Source: JACVRW01 sp963819635
Lineage (GTDB): Bacteria; Actinomycetota; Thermoleophilia; Solirubrobacterales; Thermoleophilaceae
Assembly (NCBI GenBank): GCA_963819635.1
Contig: CAWFWX010000006.1
Coordinates: 62,001-126,000 of the forward strand
Direction of reading: 5' to 3'
DNA: 64,000 bases
Shown here piece after piece: positions 56,925 to 64,000 of this stretch. The position numbers and the translations under genes were made by a program. Under the pieces are notes generated by a model that worked only from the letters and a program-made list of their open reading frames with translations, was not told the origin of the DNA and did no database searches. Each line of letters begins with the position of its first letter. The stretch's first letter is position 1.

Positions 56925-58220
56925 TCAGCCCAGCTCCGTTTTGACGACATTCGCCAATCGATGAACGATCTCCTGGCACTCGTCCTCGCGGGGAGCCTCC
57001 ACCATTACCCGCACGAGCGGCTCCGTACCCGACGAGCGTACTAGCACGCGGCCGCGGCCCTCGAGGGCCTCGGAGGCCTGCTGCACCGCGCTCCACACGG
57101 CCTCCGCGCCGTCCAGCGCGGCGCGGTCGCGCACACGCACGTTGACGAGCCGCTGCGGGAGCTTCTCCATCGCGTGCCGTTCGGACAGGTCCGCGCCCCC
57201 GAGCGCCTCGAGCGCGAGCAGCGCCGCGGCGGTGCCGTCGCCCGACGGGACGAAGCCCGTGTCGATGATGTGCCCCGACTGCTCGCCGCCGAGCGCCCAG
57301 CCGCGCCGGAGCAGCTCGGCGAGCACGTAGCGGTCGCCCACGTCCGTGGTCGCAACCTCGATTCCGGCGTCCTCCATGGCGCGGTGGAACCCGTAGTTCG
57401 TCATCACGGTCACCGCGACGCCTTCGCCCGCCAGCCGGCCGTGGCCGCGCAGGTGGAGCGCCGCGAGCGCCATCAGCTCGTCGCCGTCGACGACCGACCC
57501 GGTCCGGTCGAGCGCGAGGACGCGGTCGCCGTCGCCGTCGAAGGCGAACGCCACGTCGTGGCCGTTGAGCTGCTCGGCGAGCGCGTCGATGTTCGTCGAG
57601 CCGACGCCCTCGTTGATGTTGCGCCCGTCGGGTTCGACCGCGATCGCGTCCACCCTGGCGCCGAGGCGGCGGAAGATCTCGGGCGCCACGCGATAGGTCG
57701 CGCCGTGGGCGCAGTCGAGCAGGACGCGCAGTCCGCTCAGGTCGAGCGAGGAGAAGCGCAGTTCGAGCTCGCGCAGGTAGTCGCCGCCGGCGCCGTGCAG
57801 CTCGCGGAGGCGGCCGATCTGGCTGCTCGGCTCGTCGAGGCGCCGCTCGATCTCAGCCTCCTGCTCGTCGCTGATCTTCATGCCCTGGGGGCCGAAGAAC
57901 TTGATCCCGTTGTCCCTGTACGGGTTGTGGGAGGCGGACACCACGGCCGCCAGGTCGAAGCCGTAGCGCCTTACGAGCACTGACGCGCCCGGGGTGGGCA
58001 GCACGCCGCCGAGCAGCGCGTGTCCTCCGGCGGCGGCGATGCCCGCCGCGAGCGCGGCCTCGAGCATCTCACCCGACTCGCGCGTGTCGCGGACGATCAG
58101 GACCTGCGGGGACTCGCCCGGCACTGTGAGCGTCGCCGCTCGGCCCAGCTTCAGGGCGACCTCAGCGGTCAGGAACTCTCCCGCGACTCCGCGGACCCCG
58201 TCGGTCCCGAACAACGCCAT
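56925..58220 (-). CDS. glmM: Phosphoglucosamine mutase
   Basis: 431 residues. It interconverts glucosamine-6-P and glucosamine-1-P. FGTDGVRGVAGEFLTAEVA is at the start, the phosphoserine loop is VVSASHNPYRDNGIKFFG (Ser near 100), the metal loop is FAFDGDGDRVLALD, the sugar loop is GGEQSGHII, and RSSGTEPLVRVMVEA is the phosphate-binding end. It is slightly shorter than the usual 445 residues. It lies between rpsI and glmS, so ribosomal protein and cell-wall precursor genes are read together. Confidence 0.98.
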   Translation of the reverse strand: MALFGTDGVRGVAGEFLTAEVALKLGRAATLTVPGESPQVLIVRDTRESGEMLEAALAAGIAAAGGHALLGGVLPTPGASVLVRRYGFDLAAVVSASHNPYRDNGIKFFGPQGMKISDEQEAEIERRLDEPSSQIGRLRELHGAGGDYLRELELRFSSLDLSGLRVLLDCAHGATYRVAPEIFRRLGARVDAIAVEPDGRNINEGVGSTNIDALAEQLNGHDVAFAFDGDGDRVLALDRTGSVVDGDELMALAALHLRGHGRLAGEGVAVTVMTNYGFHRAMEDAGIEVATTDVGDRYVLAELLRRGWALGGEQSGHIIDTGFVPSGDGTAAALLALEALGGADLSERHAMEKLPQRLVNVRVRDRAALDGAEAVWSAVQQASEALEGRGRVLVRSSGTEPLVRVMVEAPREDECQEIVHRLANVVKTELG

Positions 58221-58228
58221 GGTGCTTT

Positions 58229-59131
58229 CTAGCGCTTCGAGAACTGCGGCCGCTTGCGGGCCTTCTTGAGCCCCGCCTTCTTGCGCTCCTTCTCGCGCGG
58301 GTCGCGCGTGAGGTAGCCGCGGCGCTTCATCTCCGTGCGCAGGGCGGGGTCGGCCTCGACGAGAGCGCGCGCGATGCCGTGGCGGAGGGCCGTGGCCTGA
58401 GCGGACACGCCGCCGCCGTGGATCCGCGCCACCACGTCCATGCGCGTCTGGTAGCCGGCGGCCTCGAGCGGCTGGCTCGCCATGCGCTGAAGGCGGACGC
58501 GCGGGAAGTACTCGTCGAGGTGGCGGCCGTTGACCGTGTACGTGCCCTCGCCCGGCTTCAGGATCACGCGGGCAATCGCGCTCTTGCGCTTGCCGGTCGC
58601 GTTGTAGCGGGCGTCGGCTGCGAGCTCGAGCGGCGTGTGGGCGACCGGCGCGGGCTCGGCGGCGTCCTCGCCGCCCTCTGCGTCCTCGGGCGCGGCACCT
58701 TCGGTGTCGGCGTATTCGCCGTACTCGTCGTACTCGCCCTCGGCGCGCTGCTCCTCGAGCACGAGGTCGGGCTCGAGGTGCGCGCCCGGGATGACCTCGT
58801 CCTGGTCGCCGCCGCCCCGGCCTCCGCGCTCGCGGGCCGGTTGCTGCGGCGCCTCCGGCTGCTGCTCGGCGGGCTGCTCCTGGTCGCCGGGCTGCTGCTC
58901 CGCGGCCTGGTCAAGCTCCTCGAGGCCCGCGATCTCGGGGCCGGGAGCCTCCGGATCGGCGGGGGTCTCGTCGCCCTCGGCGGCGGCCTCAGCCTCGGCC
59001 TCGGCCGGGATCTCCTCGCTCGGCTCCGGCGCGGTCTCCGACGGCGTCGCCTCGCCCGGCTCGCCCGGAACCCCCTCCGGCGTGTCCTCGTCCGGGGCCT
59101 CGCCCTCGGGCTGCTGGGGCTCTTCCATCAT
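58229..59131 (-). CDS. rpsI: Ribosomal protein uS9 with a very long acidic N-terminal extension
   Basis: 300 residues. The last 124 are a normal S9: NATGKRKSAIARVILKPGEG, DEYFPRVRLQRM, VVARIHGGGVSAQATALRHG and the basic tail ending KKARKRPQFSKR that reaches the P-site tRNA. The first 170 or so residues are low complexity, very rich in Glu, Pro, Ala and Gln, with acidic runs (SEEIPAEAEAEAAAEGDE) and a short Tyr-containing part (EYDEYGEYADTEG). The extension is in frame with the L13 overlap, since its ATG overlaps the rplM stop (TGATG), so it is translated. Ordinary S9 is 130-170 residues. Confidence 0.95.
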   Translation of the reverse strand: MMEEPQQPEGEAPDEDTPEGVPGEPGEATPSETAPEPSEEIPAEAEAEAAAEGDETPADPEAPGPEIAGLEELDQAAEQQPGDQEQPAEQQPEAPQQPARERGGRGGGDQDEVIPGAHLEPDLVLEEQRAEGEYDEYGEYADTEGAAPEDAEGGEDAAEPAPVAHTPLELAADARYNATGKRKSAIARVILKPGEGTYTVNGRHLDEYFPRVRLQRMASQPLEAAGYQTRMDVVARIHGGGVSAQATALRHGIARALVEADPALRTEMKRRGYLTRDPREKERKKAGLKKARKRPQFSKR

Positions 59132-59565
59132 CAGGCGTCAACCTCCATCGGCTCGGGCTTCTGCGCGGCGTGGGGGTGGTCGGGCCCGGCGTAGATCTTC
59201 AGCTTGCGCAACTGGGCGCGCCCGAGGCGCGTGCGCGGAAGCATTCCCTTCACCGCGCGGCGCACGACCTCCTCGGGCCGGCGCTCCATCATCTCGGCCA
59301 GCGTGCGGCTGCGGAGCCCGCCGGGATAGCCGGAGTGGCGGTAGTAGCGCTTCTGCTCGCGCTTGTTGCCGGTCACCGTGATCTTCTCGGCGTTCACGAC
59401 GACCACGAAGTCGCCCACGTCGATATGCGGCGTGTAGTCCGGCTTCCGCTTTCCGCGCAGCGCGTCGGCGACCTGGGTCGCCAGCCTGCCGAGCGTCTTG
59501 CCGGTCGCGTCGACGACGAGCCAGTTGCGCTCGCGCGTGTCCGGTGTCGCGACGTACGTCTTCAT
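59131..59565 (-). CDS. rplM: Ribosomal protein uL13
   Basis: 144 residues, normal length. It has WLVVDATGKTLGRLATQVAD, GDFVVVVNAEKITVTGNK, YYRHSGYPGGLRSRT and AVKGMLPRTRLGRAQLRKLK. The ATG at 59565 matches the family start; a longer frame upstream to 59688 is intergenic. It is the first gene of the rplM-rpsI-glmM-glmS run. Its promoter must lie in the interval shared with the divergent riboswitch-M23 gene. Confidence 0.97.
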   Translation of the reverse strand: MKTYVATPDTRERNWLVVDATGKTLGRLATQVADALRGKRKPDYTPHIDVGDFVVVVNAEKITVTGNKREQKRYYRHSGYPGGLRSRTLAEMMERRPEEVVRRAVKGMLPRTRLGRAQLRKLKIYAGPDHPHAAQKPEPMEVDA

Positions 59566-59642
59566 CACAAAGGAGCCGCCCGGGGGCGGCAGGCGCCCTA
59601 GTGTAGCGGCCGCTCCCGGGCCCCAGCCGCCTGGAGCAGGGC

Positions 59643-59648
59643 TATACT
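59643..59648 (+). promoter_or_regulatory. Possible -10 element (TATACT) before the riboswitch
   Basis: TATACT stands out in GC-rich sequence just upstream of the ydaO-type leader, at a distance that suits its transcription start. No good -35 box is visible, so the call is tentative. Confidence 0.35.
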
Positions 59649-59664
59649 GCCGCCGCAATTCATT

Positions 59665-59835
59665 GCCTGCCGAATCGCCGGGCCACATGCCGTTGGCCCG
59701 GTGAACGGGGGAACCGTTCGCAGGTCGTCGAAGGACGTCTTGCGAGGGGGCGAATCCGCCGGATCACCCCGGTGGTAGCGCCGCTCTTCAGGTGCGAGCC
59801 CGTCAGCTAACCCCGTAGGCCCAAAACCGAAGAGA
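59665..59835 (+). ncRNA. ydaO/yuaA-type c-di-AMP riboswitch
   Basis: The leader carries the conserved blocks of the ydaO class in order: GGGGGAACC, then GGGCGAATCC, GGTAGCG, and GAGCCCGTCAGCTAACCCCG ahead of TAGGC. CTCTTC near 59789 can pair with GAAGAG at 59829-59834 to close the 3' helix. The class binds cyclic di-AMP and usually turns gene expression off; typical targets include cell-wall hydrolases, as here with the M23 gene starting 13 bases later. Confidence 0.93.
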
Positions 59836-59847
59836 GGCCGTAGGAGT

Positions 59848-61074
59848 TTGCGAGACACCCGTCTTCCCGCGAAGCGTGGCGCCTGTGCACTGGTTCTGTG
59901 CGCTGCGGTGGCGGCACCCGCGGTGGCGTCGGCGCAGTCCTCGGGCGGATCGGGCGGCGGGGGCATGTACGTGGCCACGCCGAAGGTCGCGAAGGTGACC
60001 TGCCTCAGGAAGTGCGCGTCGGGGCACCGGGCTCGCGGCGGCTCGGTTCTGAAGATCGTGGGCAGCGAGCTCGGCGGGGTGAGCCGGCTCACCTACCTCG
60101 GGAGCTACGGAAGCGGCGACGACGTAACGGTGAAGGTGCGCGCCGGCAGCGAGACCCGGCTTCAGGCGCGCGTGCCGCTCGGCGCCGTGACCGGGCCGAT
60201 CGCGCTGGAGACGCCCGCTGGCGGCCACTCGGCGCCCTCCAAGGCGGTGTTGATACTGCCGCCGCTGCCGCCCGAGCCGAATGCCGAGCTCTCACCGGTC
60301 CCCGGCCCGGGCGTGAGCGGGGCGCCGCACCTCGAGACCGGCACGAGCCGGACGAAGGCGTTCATCGACGCCCGCCCCGGCGTGACCTTCTCGTTCCGGC
60401 TCTCCGGGGCGTCGGCCACCGCGCTGAAGGTTGAGCTCGTGAGCGCCGTCGATGGGAGCGTCGTAATGACGTGGACGCCGCAGGACGTGCCGCCCGACCA
60501 GGTGCAGAGCATCTCGTGGAACGGGCGGATCGGCCGCACCGCGGCCAAGCCGGGGCGTTATGCATTCCGCCTCACGGCCGCGAGCGCCGACGGGGCCGAG
60601 GCGCGGAGCGCGCAGGCCGGCGACGTCCAGCGCGACGCGTTCGACCTCTACGACCACATCTTCCCCGTGCGCGGGAGGCATGACTTCGGTCAGGGGGGAG
60701 CCCGCTTCGGCGCCGGAAGAGCCGGCCATTCACACCAGGGCCAGGACGTGATGGCGCCCTGCGGCACGCGCATGGTGGCGGCCCGCGGAGGCCGGGTGCA
60801 GTTCAAGCAGTACCACGGCGCGGCCGGGCACTATGTCGTGATCGACGGCGACGGAACCGACGTCGACTACGTGTACATGCACCTGGATCAGCCCTCGCCG
60901 TTCAACCAGGGCGACCGCGTCTACACGGGCCAGACGATCGGCGCGGTGGGCGACAGCGGCAACGCGCGCGGCTGCCACCTCCACTTCGAGCTCTGGAGCG
61001 CGCCCGGCTGGTACGACGGGGGCCACCCCTTCGATCCACTCCCCGCGCTCCAGGCCTGGGACAGCTGGTCCTAG
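59848..61074 (+). CDS. M23-family (LytM-type) peptidase, riboswitch-controlled
   Basis: 408 residues. The signal peptide is GACALVLCAAVAAPAVASAQ. A middle region has two beta-type domains (IPT/TIG-like around 50-130; SFRLSGASATALKVELVSA around 175-260). The C-terminal peptidase has GHSHQGQDVMAPCGTRMVAA with the zinc His and Asp, and GDSGNARGCHLHFELWSAPG with the HxH. It probably cuts peptidoglycan crosslinks at the cell surface. It starts with TTG after TAGGAG. The c-di-AMP riboswitch in its leader links wall hydrolysis to this second messenger. Confidence 0.93.
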   Translation: MRDTRLPAKRGACALVLCAAVAAPAVASAQSSGGSGGGGMYVATPKVAKVTCLRKCASGHRARGGSVLKIVGSELGGVSRLTYLGSYGSGDDVTVKVRAGSETRLQARVPLGAVTGPIALETPAGGHSAPSKAVLILPPLPPEPNAELSPVPGPGVSGAPHLETGTSRTKAFIDARPGVTFSFRLSGASATALKVELVSAVDGSVVMTWTPQDVPPDQVQSISWNGRIGRTAAKPGRYAFRLTAASADGAEARSAQAGDVQRDAFDLYDHIFPVRGRHDFGQGGARFGAGRAGHSHQGQDVMAPCGTRMVAARGGRVQFKQYHGAAGHYVVIDGDGTDVDYVYMHLDQPSPFNQGDRVYTGQTIGAVGDSGNARGCHLHFELWSAPGWYDGGHPFDPLPALQAWDSWS

Positions 61075-61076
61075 AG

Positions 61077-62409
61077 GTCGTAGAGCGGCTTCGGGCGTCC
61101 GTCGAGGCCGGTGACTTCTCGGGGCTGTCTGAGGCGTATGCCGCCGACGCGGCGCTCGACGCGGCGCTGCCGGGGGCGCGGAAACGGGTTCGCGGCCCGG
61201 AGGAGATCACGGCGGTGCTCGCCGGCGTCTTCCCCGGTCCCGGGCGGCTGATCGAGTGGGACGAGGCGGGTCACCCCGGCGGGACCGCCGTCTGGCTCGA
61301 GCGAGTCGGCGAAGACGGCGGCGCGGTCCGCCAGCGCCACTATCTCCACACGGACGGCGCGGGGCGGATCGCGCGCCACTGGATCTACACGGCGCGGCCT
61401 CGCAGCGCGCCGGCGGCCGAGACGCTGCCCGAGGAGGCCGAGCAGCTGTTCGCGAGCCTCGGCGCCGTCACCGAGCGCACCACGCTCGCCTCTAGCGGGT
61501 GGTCCGGAAACCGCATCGACAGGCTGGTGCTCGCAGACGGCCGGGCGTTGATCGCGAAGCGCATCGTGCCGGGGTCCGACTGGCTCGGCCGGGCGACCGG
61601 CGACCCGGGCCGCGAGGCGCTCCTGTTCGCAGACGGCGTGTTCGCCCGCATGCCGGCGAGTGTCGACCCAGCGGTCGTGGCGGCAGAGCCCGAGGGCGTA
61701 GGCGTGGTGGGTCGTGATGCGCGACGTGAGCGACGAGCTGCTCGACGACTCGACGCCGCTCACACGCGAGGAGAACCGCCTGATCCTCGCCCGAGCCGCC
61801 GACATGTGGACGGAGTTCTGGGACGAGCAGGTCCCGCACCTGTCGACCCTCACGGACAGGCTCGCGTTCGCGGTGCCGGCGATCTCGGAGCGCGAGCGCG
61901 ACGGCGTGGACATCCTCCCGAAGCAGTTCGAGGCGGCCTGGGAGGCGTTCGAGGAGGCCGTCGAGGACGACGTGGCGGGCGCGATCCTCGACCTGGTCGC
62001 CGACGTGACGCCGCTCGCGACGGCCCTTGCCGAGCGCGGTACCACGCTGATCCACGGCGACCTTCGCGACGAGAACATCGCGCTGCCGGACGGGCGCCTC
62101 GTGCTGCTCGACTTCGGGCTCGCCACACAGGGGCACCCGGCCGCCGAGCTCGCCTGGTACATGGTCCACGACGTCTGGCGGATCGCCGCGACGCACGACG
62201 AGGTTGTCGAGGACTTCCGCCGTGCCCTGGGCGAGCGCGACGATCCGGTGGCGCTCGAGCTCGGCCTGATCAGCGGGCTCGTGCAGTACGGCTGGATCTT
62301 CGGCCACAGCGCGCTTGTGCACACGGACCCCGCCGAACGAGAATGGGCACGCACGGAGCTCAACTGGTGGGTGCCGCGGGTGCGGCACGCGCTCGAACAG
62401 TGGAGGTGA
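61077..62409 (+). pseudogene. Aminoglycoside-phosphotransferase-like kinase, interrupted by one frameshift
   Basis: The reading frame is open from the end of the M23 gene. An N-terminal NTF2-like part (VVERLRASVEAGDFSGLSEA) precedes an APH-type kinase lobe with RLVLADGRALIAKRIVPGSD (ATP Lys). Near 61699 the sense moves to the next frame: WWVVMRDVSDELLDD, GTTLIHGDLRDENIALPDGR (catalytic HGDLRDEN) and LVLLDFGLATQGHPAAELAW (metal DFG-like) run to the stop at 62409. No ATG, GTG or TTG is found before GTG 61215, so the start is also unclear (a CTG at 61065 is possible). The catalytic motifs are intact. The substrate is unknown. Confidence 0.8.
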
Positions 62410-62410
62410 G

Positions 62411-62821
62411 ATGGCCGGCTACACGATCATGGCGCTCGAGGAGATCCCGGACGTGCTGGGCGACTATCCGGGCGAGATGCGCATGAGCGCGGTGAGCGAG
62501 CTCGGCACGGAGCAGGTGGGCTTCACGTGGCGGCGGCTGCCGCCGCTCACCGGCGGCAAGGGGAGCTACGGCCATCGCCACATCACGCTCGAGGAGGTCT
62601 ACTTCGTGGCTTCCGGGACGCTCCAGTTCAAGCTGGAGGACGATGTCATCGACGTGTCGGAGGGCACCGTCGTCCGCGTGGCGCCCGAGGTCGCCCGCTC
62701 GGTCTGGAACGCCGGACCGGGCGACGCGGTCCTGATCATCGTGTCGAAGAGGTCGGAGGATCCGCGCGAGGACACGGAGGCCGTCGAGGACTTCTGGCCG
62801 GACGAGGAGCAGGGCGCCTAG
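62411..62821 (+). CDS. Cupin-domain protein
   Basis: 136 residues, one cupin barrel. Motif 1 is SYGHRHITLEEVYFVASGTL (two His and a Glu as metal ligands), and motif 2 includes VVRVAPEVARSVWNAG, where the usual His is replaced, so metal binding may be incomplete. The ATG follows the phosphotransferase stop directly (GGAGGTGAG upstream serves as ribosome site). The function is unknown. Confidence 0.88.
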   Translation: MAGYTIMALEEIPDVLGDYPGEMRMSAVSELGTEQVGFTWRRLPPLTGGKGSYGHRHITLEEVYFVASGTLQFKLEDDVIDVSEGTVVRVAPEVARSVWNAGPGDAVLIIVSKRSEDPREDTEAVEDFWPDEEQGA

Positions 62822-62823
62822 GA

Positions 62824-63066
62824 CTACTGGCGGTGCTCGCGCAGGCCGTCGCCGTTCGGCAGCGCCTCCACGGCCGCCTGGCAGACACAGGCAAACACCA
62901 CGAGCATGAGCAGGGCGGCCACCGCGCCGCGCGCCTGGGCCGAGGCGTAGCCCGCCACCGCCGCGACGGCGACCCAGCGCCACACTCGCCAGTTCGGCTC
63001 CCAGGCCGGGCGCGGCTCCTCCCCTGGGTCGGGATCCTGTGCGTGGACGTAGGCGACGAAGGGCAC
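62824..63066 (-). CDS. Small membrane protein, unknown
   Basis: 80 residues. A Pro-rich polar N-terminus (QDPDPGEEPRPAWEPNWRVW) is followed by two short hydrophobic segments, WVAVAAVAGYASA and AVAALLMLVVFACVCQAA. No known domain. It converges with the cupin gene (2 bases apart) and diverges from the P450, 26 bases between starts. Codon third-position GC supports coding, moderately. Confidence 0.55.
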   Translation of the reverse strand: MPFVAYVHAQDPDPGEEPRPAWEPNWRVWRWVAVAAVAGYASAQARGAVAALLMLVVFACVCQAAVEALPNGDGLREHRQ

Positions 63067-63092
63067 GACGACCTCTGTGCCAGGGTACCTCC

Positions 63093-64000
63093 ATGGAGCT
63101 CCCGCCGGGACCGCGCGCTCCGGCCGCCTGGCAGACGATCGGCTGGACCGTCCGGCCCGCCGCGTTCCTCCGGAGCGCGCACGCGCGCTTCGGCGACCCG
63201 GTCACGATCCGGACCTTCTGGACGGACGAGCCGATGGTGCTGTTCTCGGACCCCGACGCGGTCCGCGACGTCTTCCGGCTCGATCCGCGGGTCGCGCCGG
63301 CCGGCCAGAGCTGGGAGTTCCTGCGCCCGTTCGCCGGACCTCACTCGATCCTCGTGCTCGACGGCGAGGAGCACCTGCGCGAGCGGCGGCTGATCCAGAC
63401 CCCCTTCCACGGCGAGCGGATGCGCGCCTTCCAGCCGCTGGTCGCCGAGCTCGCCCGCGAGGAGCTCGCCGGGTGGCGCGGCCGGGTCGTCACGCTCGAG
63501 CGCATGAAGCGGCTGACGCTCGAGACGATCCTCCGCGTGGTCTTCGGAGTGCGCGGCGAGCACGAGGCGGCTCAGCTGCGCGACGCCGTGCACGGCACGC
63601 TCGACACGGTCCGCTCGCTGCCGCGGATGCTGGCGATGTCGCTCGTGCAGCGCGACCTCGGCCCGCGCAGCCCGTGGGGCAGCTTCCGGCTGGCCGTCGA
63701 GCGCTTCGATGCGCTGCTGCTCGATGTCTTGGCGCGCAGGCGCGCCGACCCGGGCGCCGACTCGATGCTCGCCATCCTCCTCGAGCAGCGCGACGAGGAC
63801 GGCAACCAGCCCTCGGACCGCCACCTTCGCGACCAGCTCGTGGCGCTCCTGGCCGCGGGGCACGACACCTCGGCGGCGTCGCTCTCGTGGGCGTTCGAAC
63901 GGCTGGCGCGCCACCCCGCGGTGCAGGCACGGCTGCGCGAGGGCGACCCGGACTACCTCGACGCGGTCGTGAAGGAGGTGCTGCGCGTCCGCCCGGCGCT
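63093..64000 (+). CDS. Cytochrome P450 (3' part outside window)
   Basis: The first 302 residues of a P450, without a membrane anchor. The N-terminus is MELPPGPRAPAAWQT. Recognisable are GEEHLRERRLIQTPFHGERM (helix C with the haem-propionate Arg), the I-helix LLAAGHDTSAASLSWAFERL with the oxygen-activating Asp-Thr, and KEVLRVRPA with the ExxR pair at the window end. The Cys haem loop lies outside. The substrate is unknown; no ferredoxin or reductase gene is adjacent within view. Confidence 0.95.
   Translation, partial: MELPPGPRAPAAWQTIGWTVRPAAFLRSAHARFGDPVTIRTFWTDEPMVLFSDPDAVRDVFRLDPRVAPAGQSWEFLRPFAGPHSILVLDGEEHLRERRLIQTPFHGERMRAFQPLVAELAREELAGWRGRVVTLERMKRLTLETILRVVFGVRGEHEAAQLRDAVHGTLDTVRSLPRMLAMSLVQRDLGPRSPWGSFRLAVERFDALLLDVLARRRADPGADSMLAILLEQRDEDGNQPSDRHLRDQLVALLAAGHDTSAASLSWAFERLARHPAVQARLREGDPDYLDAVVKEVLRVRPA

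Overview
The window is high-GC, gene-dense DNA with strong G/C preference at third codon positions, many GTG and some TTG starts, and 1- to 4-base overlaps between neighbouring genes. OpcA next to zwf, the rplM-rpsI-glmM-glmS-nnr-alr order, ROK glucokinase, ArsR/SRPBCC pairs and aa3/caa3 oxidase operons point to an actinobacterium. The gene set fits Thermoleophilia (Solirubrobacterales-like) best, but that rank is an inference from gene content.

Layout. 1-6.5 kb (minus): a REC-PAS-GAF signalling protein (cut by the window edge) behind a very large soluble hybrid histidine kinase carrying eight 92-residue HAMP-type repeats. 6.6-12.5 kb (plus): an enoyl-CoA hydratase, a cluster of GGGGTCTGACCCC palindromes, then ctaC-ctaD-ctaA-ctaB and a shortened beta-carbonic anhydrase. 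12.5-14.7 kb: a membrane protein whose reading frame seems to lack its 5' end, and a K+-channel-like protein. 14.7-26.5 kb (minus): one tight carbohydrate operon, glk-tkt-tal/pgi fusion-gnd-zwf-opcA-pgl-trehalase, which would turn trehalose into glucose, glucose-6-P and the oxidative plus non-oxidative pentose phosphate pathway. 26.5-27.3 kb: an ArsR regulator and SRPBCC protein with two palindromic operators at the ArsR start.

27.3-38.3 kb is the accessory part: a frameshifted LuxR/ATPase regulator, an FAD oxidase, an AraC regulator, an ACC deaminase fused to a SnoaL-like domain, a CatE-like dioxygenase, a murein endopeptidase, galactokinase, a CBS protein and a short AraC-type protein. 37.1-44.3 kb holds a second oxidase cluster (small membrane subunits, caa3-type ctaC, ctaD, a duplicated USP-like protein, ctaE, a 35-residue membrane peptide) and a diheme cytochrome c lipoprotein. 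44.3-48.5 kb: glycosyltransferase, small secreted or membrane proteins, STAS protein, infA and a cold-shock gene. 48.5-59.6 kb (minus): housekeeping genes (HIT, corA, cca, alr, nnr, glmS, glmM, rpsI, rplM). 59.6-64 kb (plus): a ydaO-type c-di-AMP riboswitch in front of an M23 peptidase, a frameshifted phosphotransferase, a cupin and a partial cytochrome P450.

The most interesting unexplained signal is a structured element of about 100-135 bases present three times (27361-27482, 34921-35054, and minus strand 53614-53516). Each copy lies directly upstream of a gene in the same orientation. The copies share sequence blocks and a multi-helix fold in which several helices differ by compensating changes. 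It could be a cis-regulatory RNA or a small MITE-like mobile element. A second pattern is that four genes carry what looks like one surplus base; this may be true decay, but a systematic assembly error is more likely because alr and nnr are among them.
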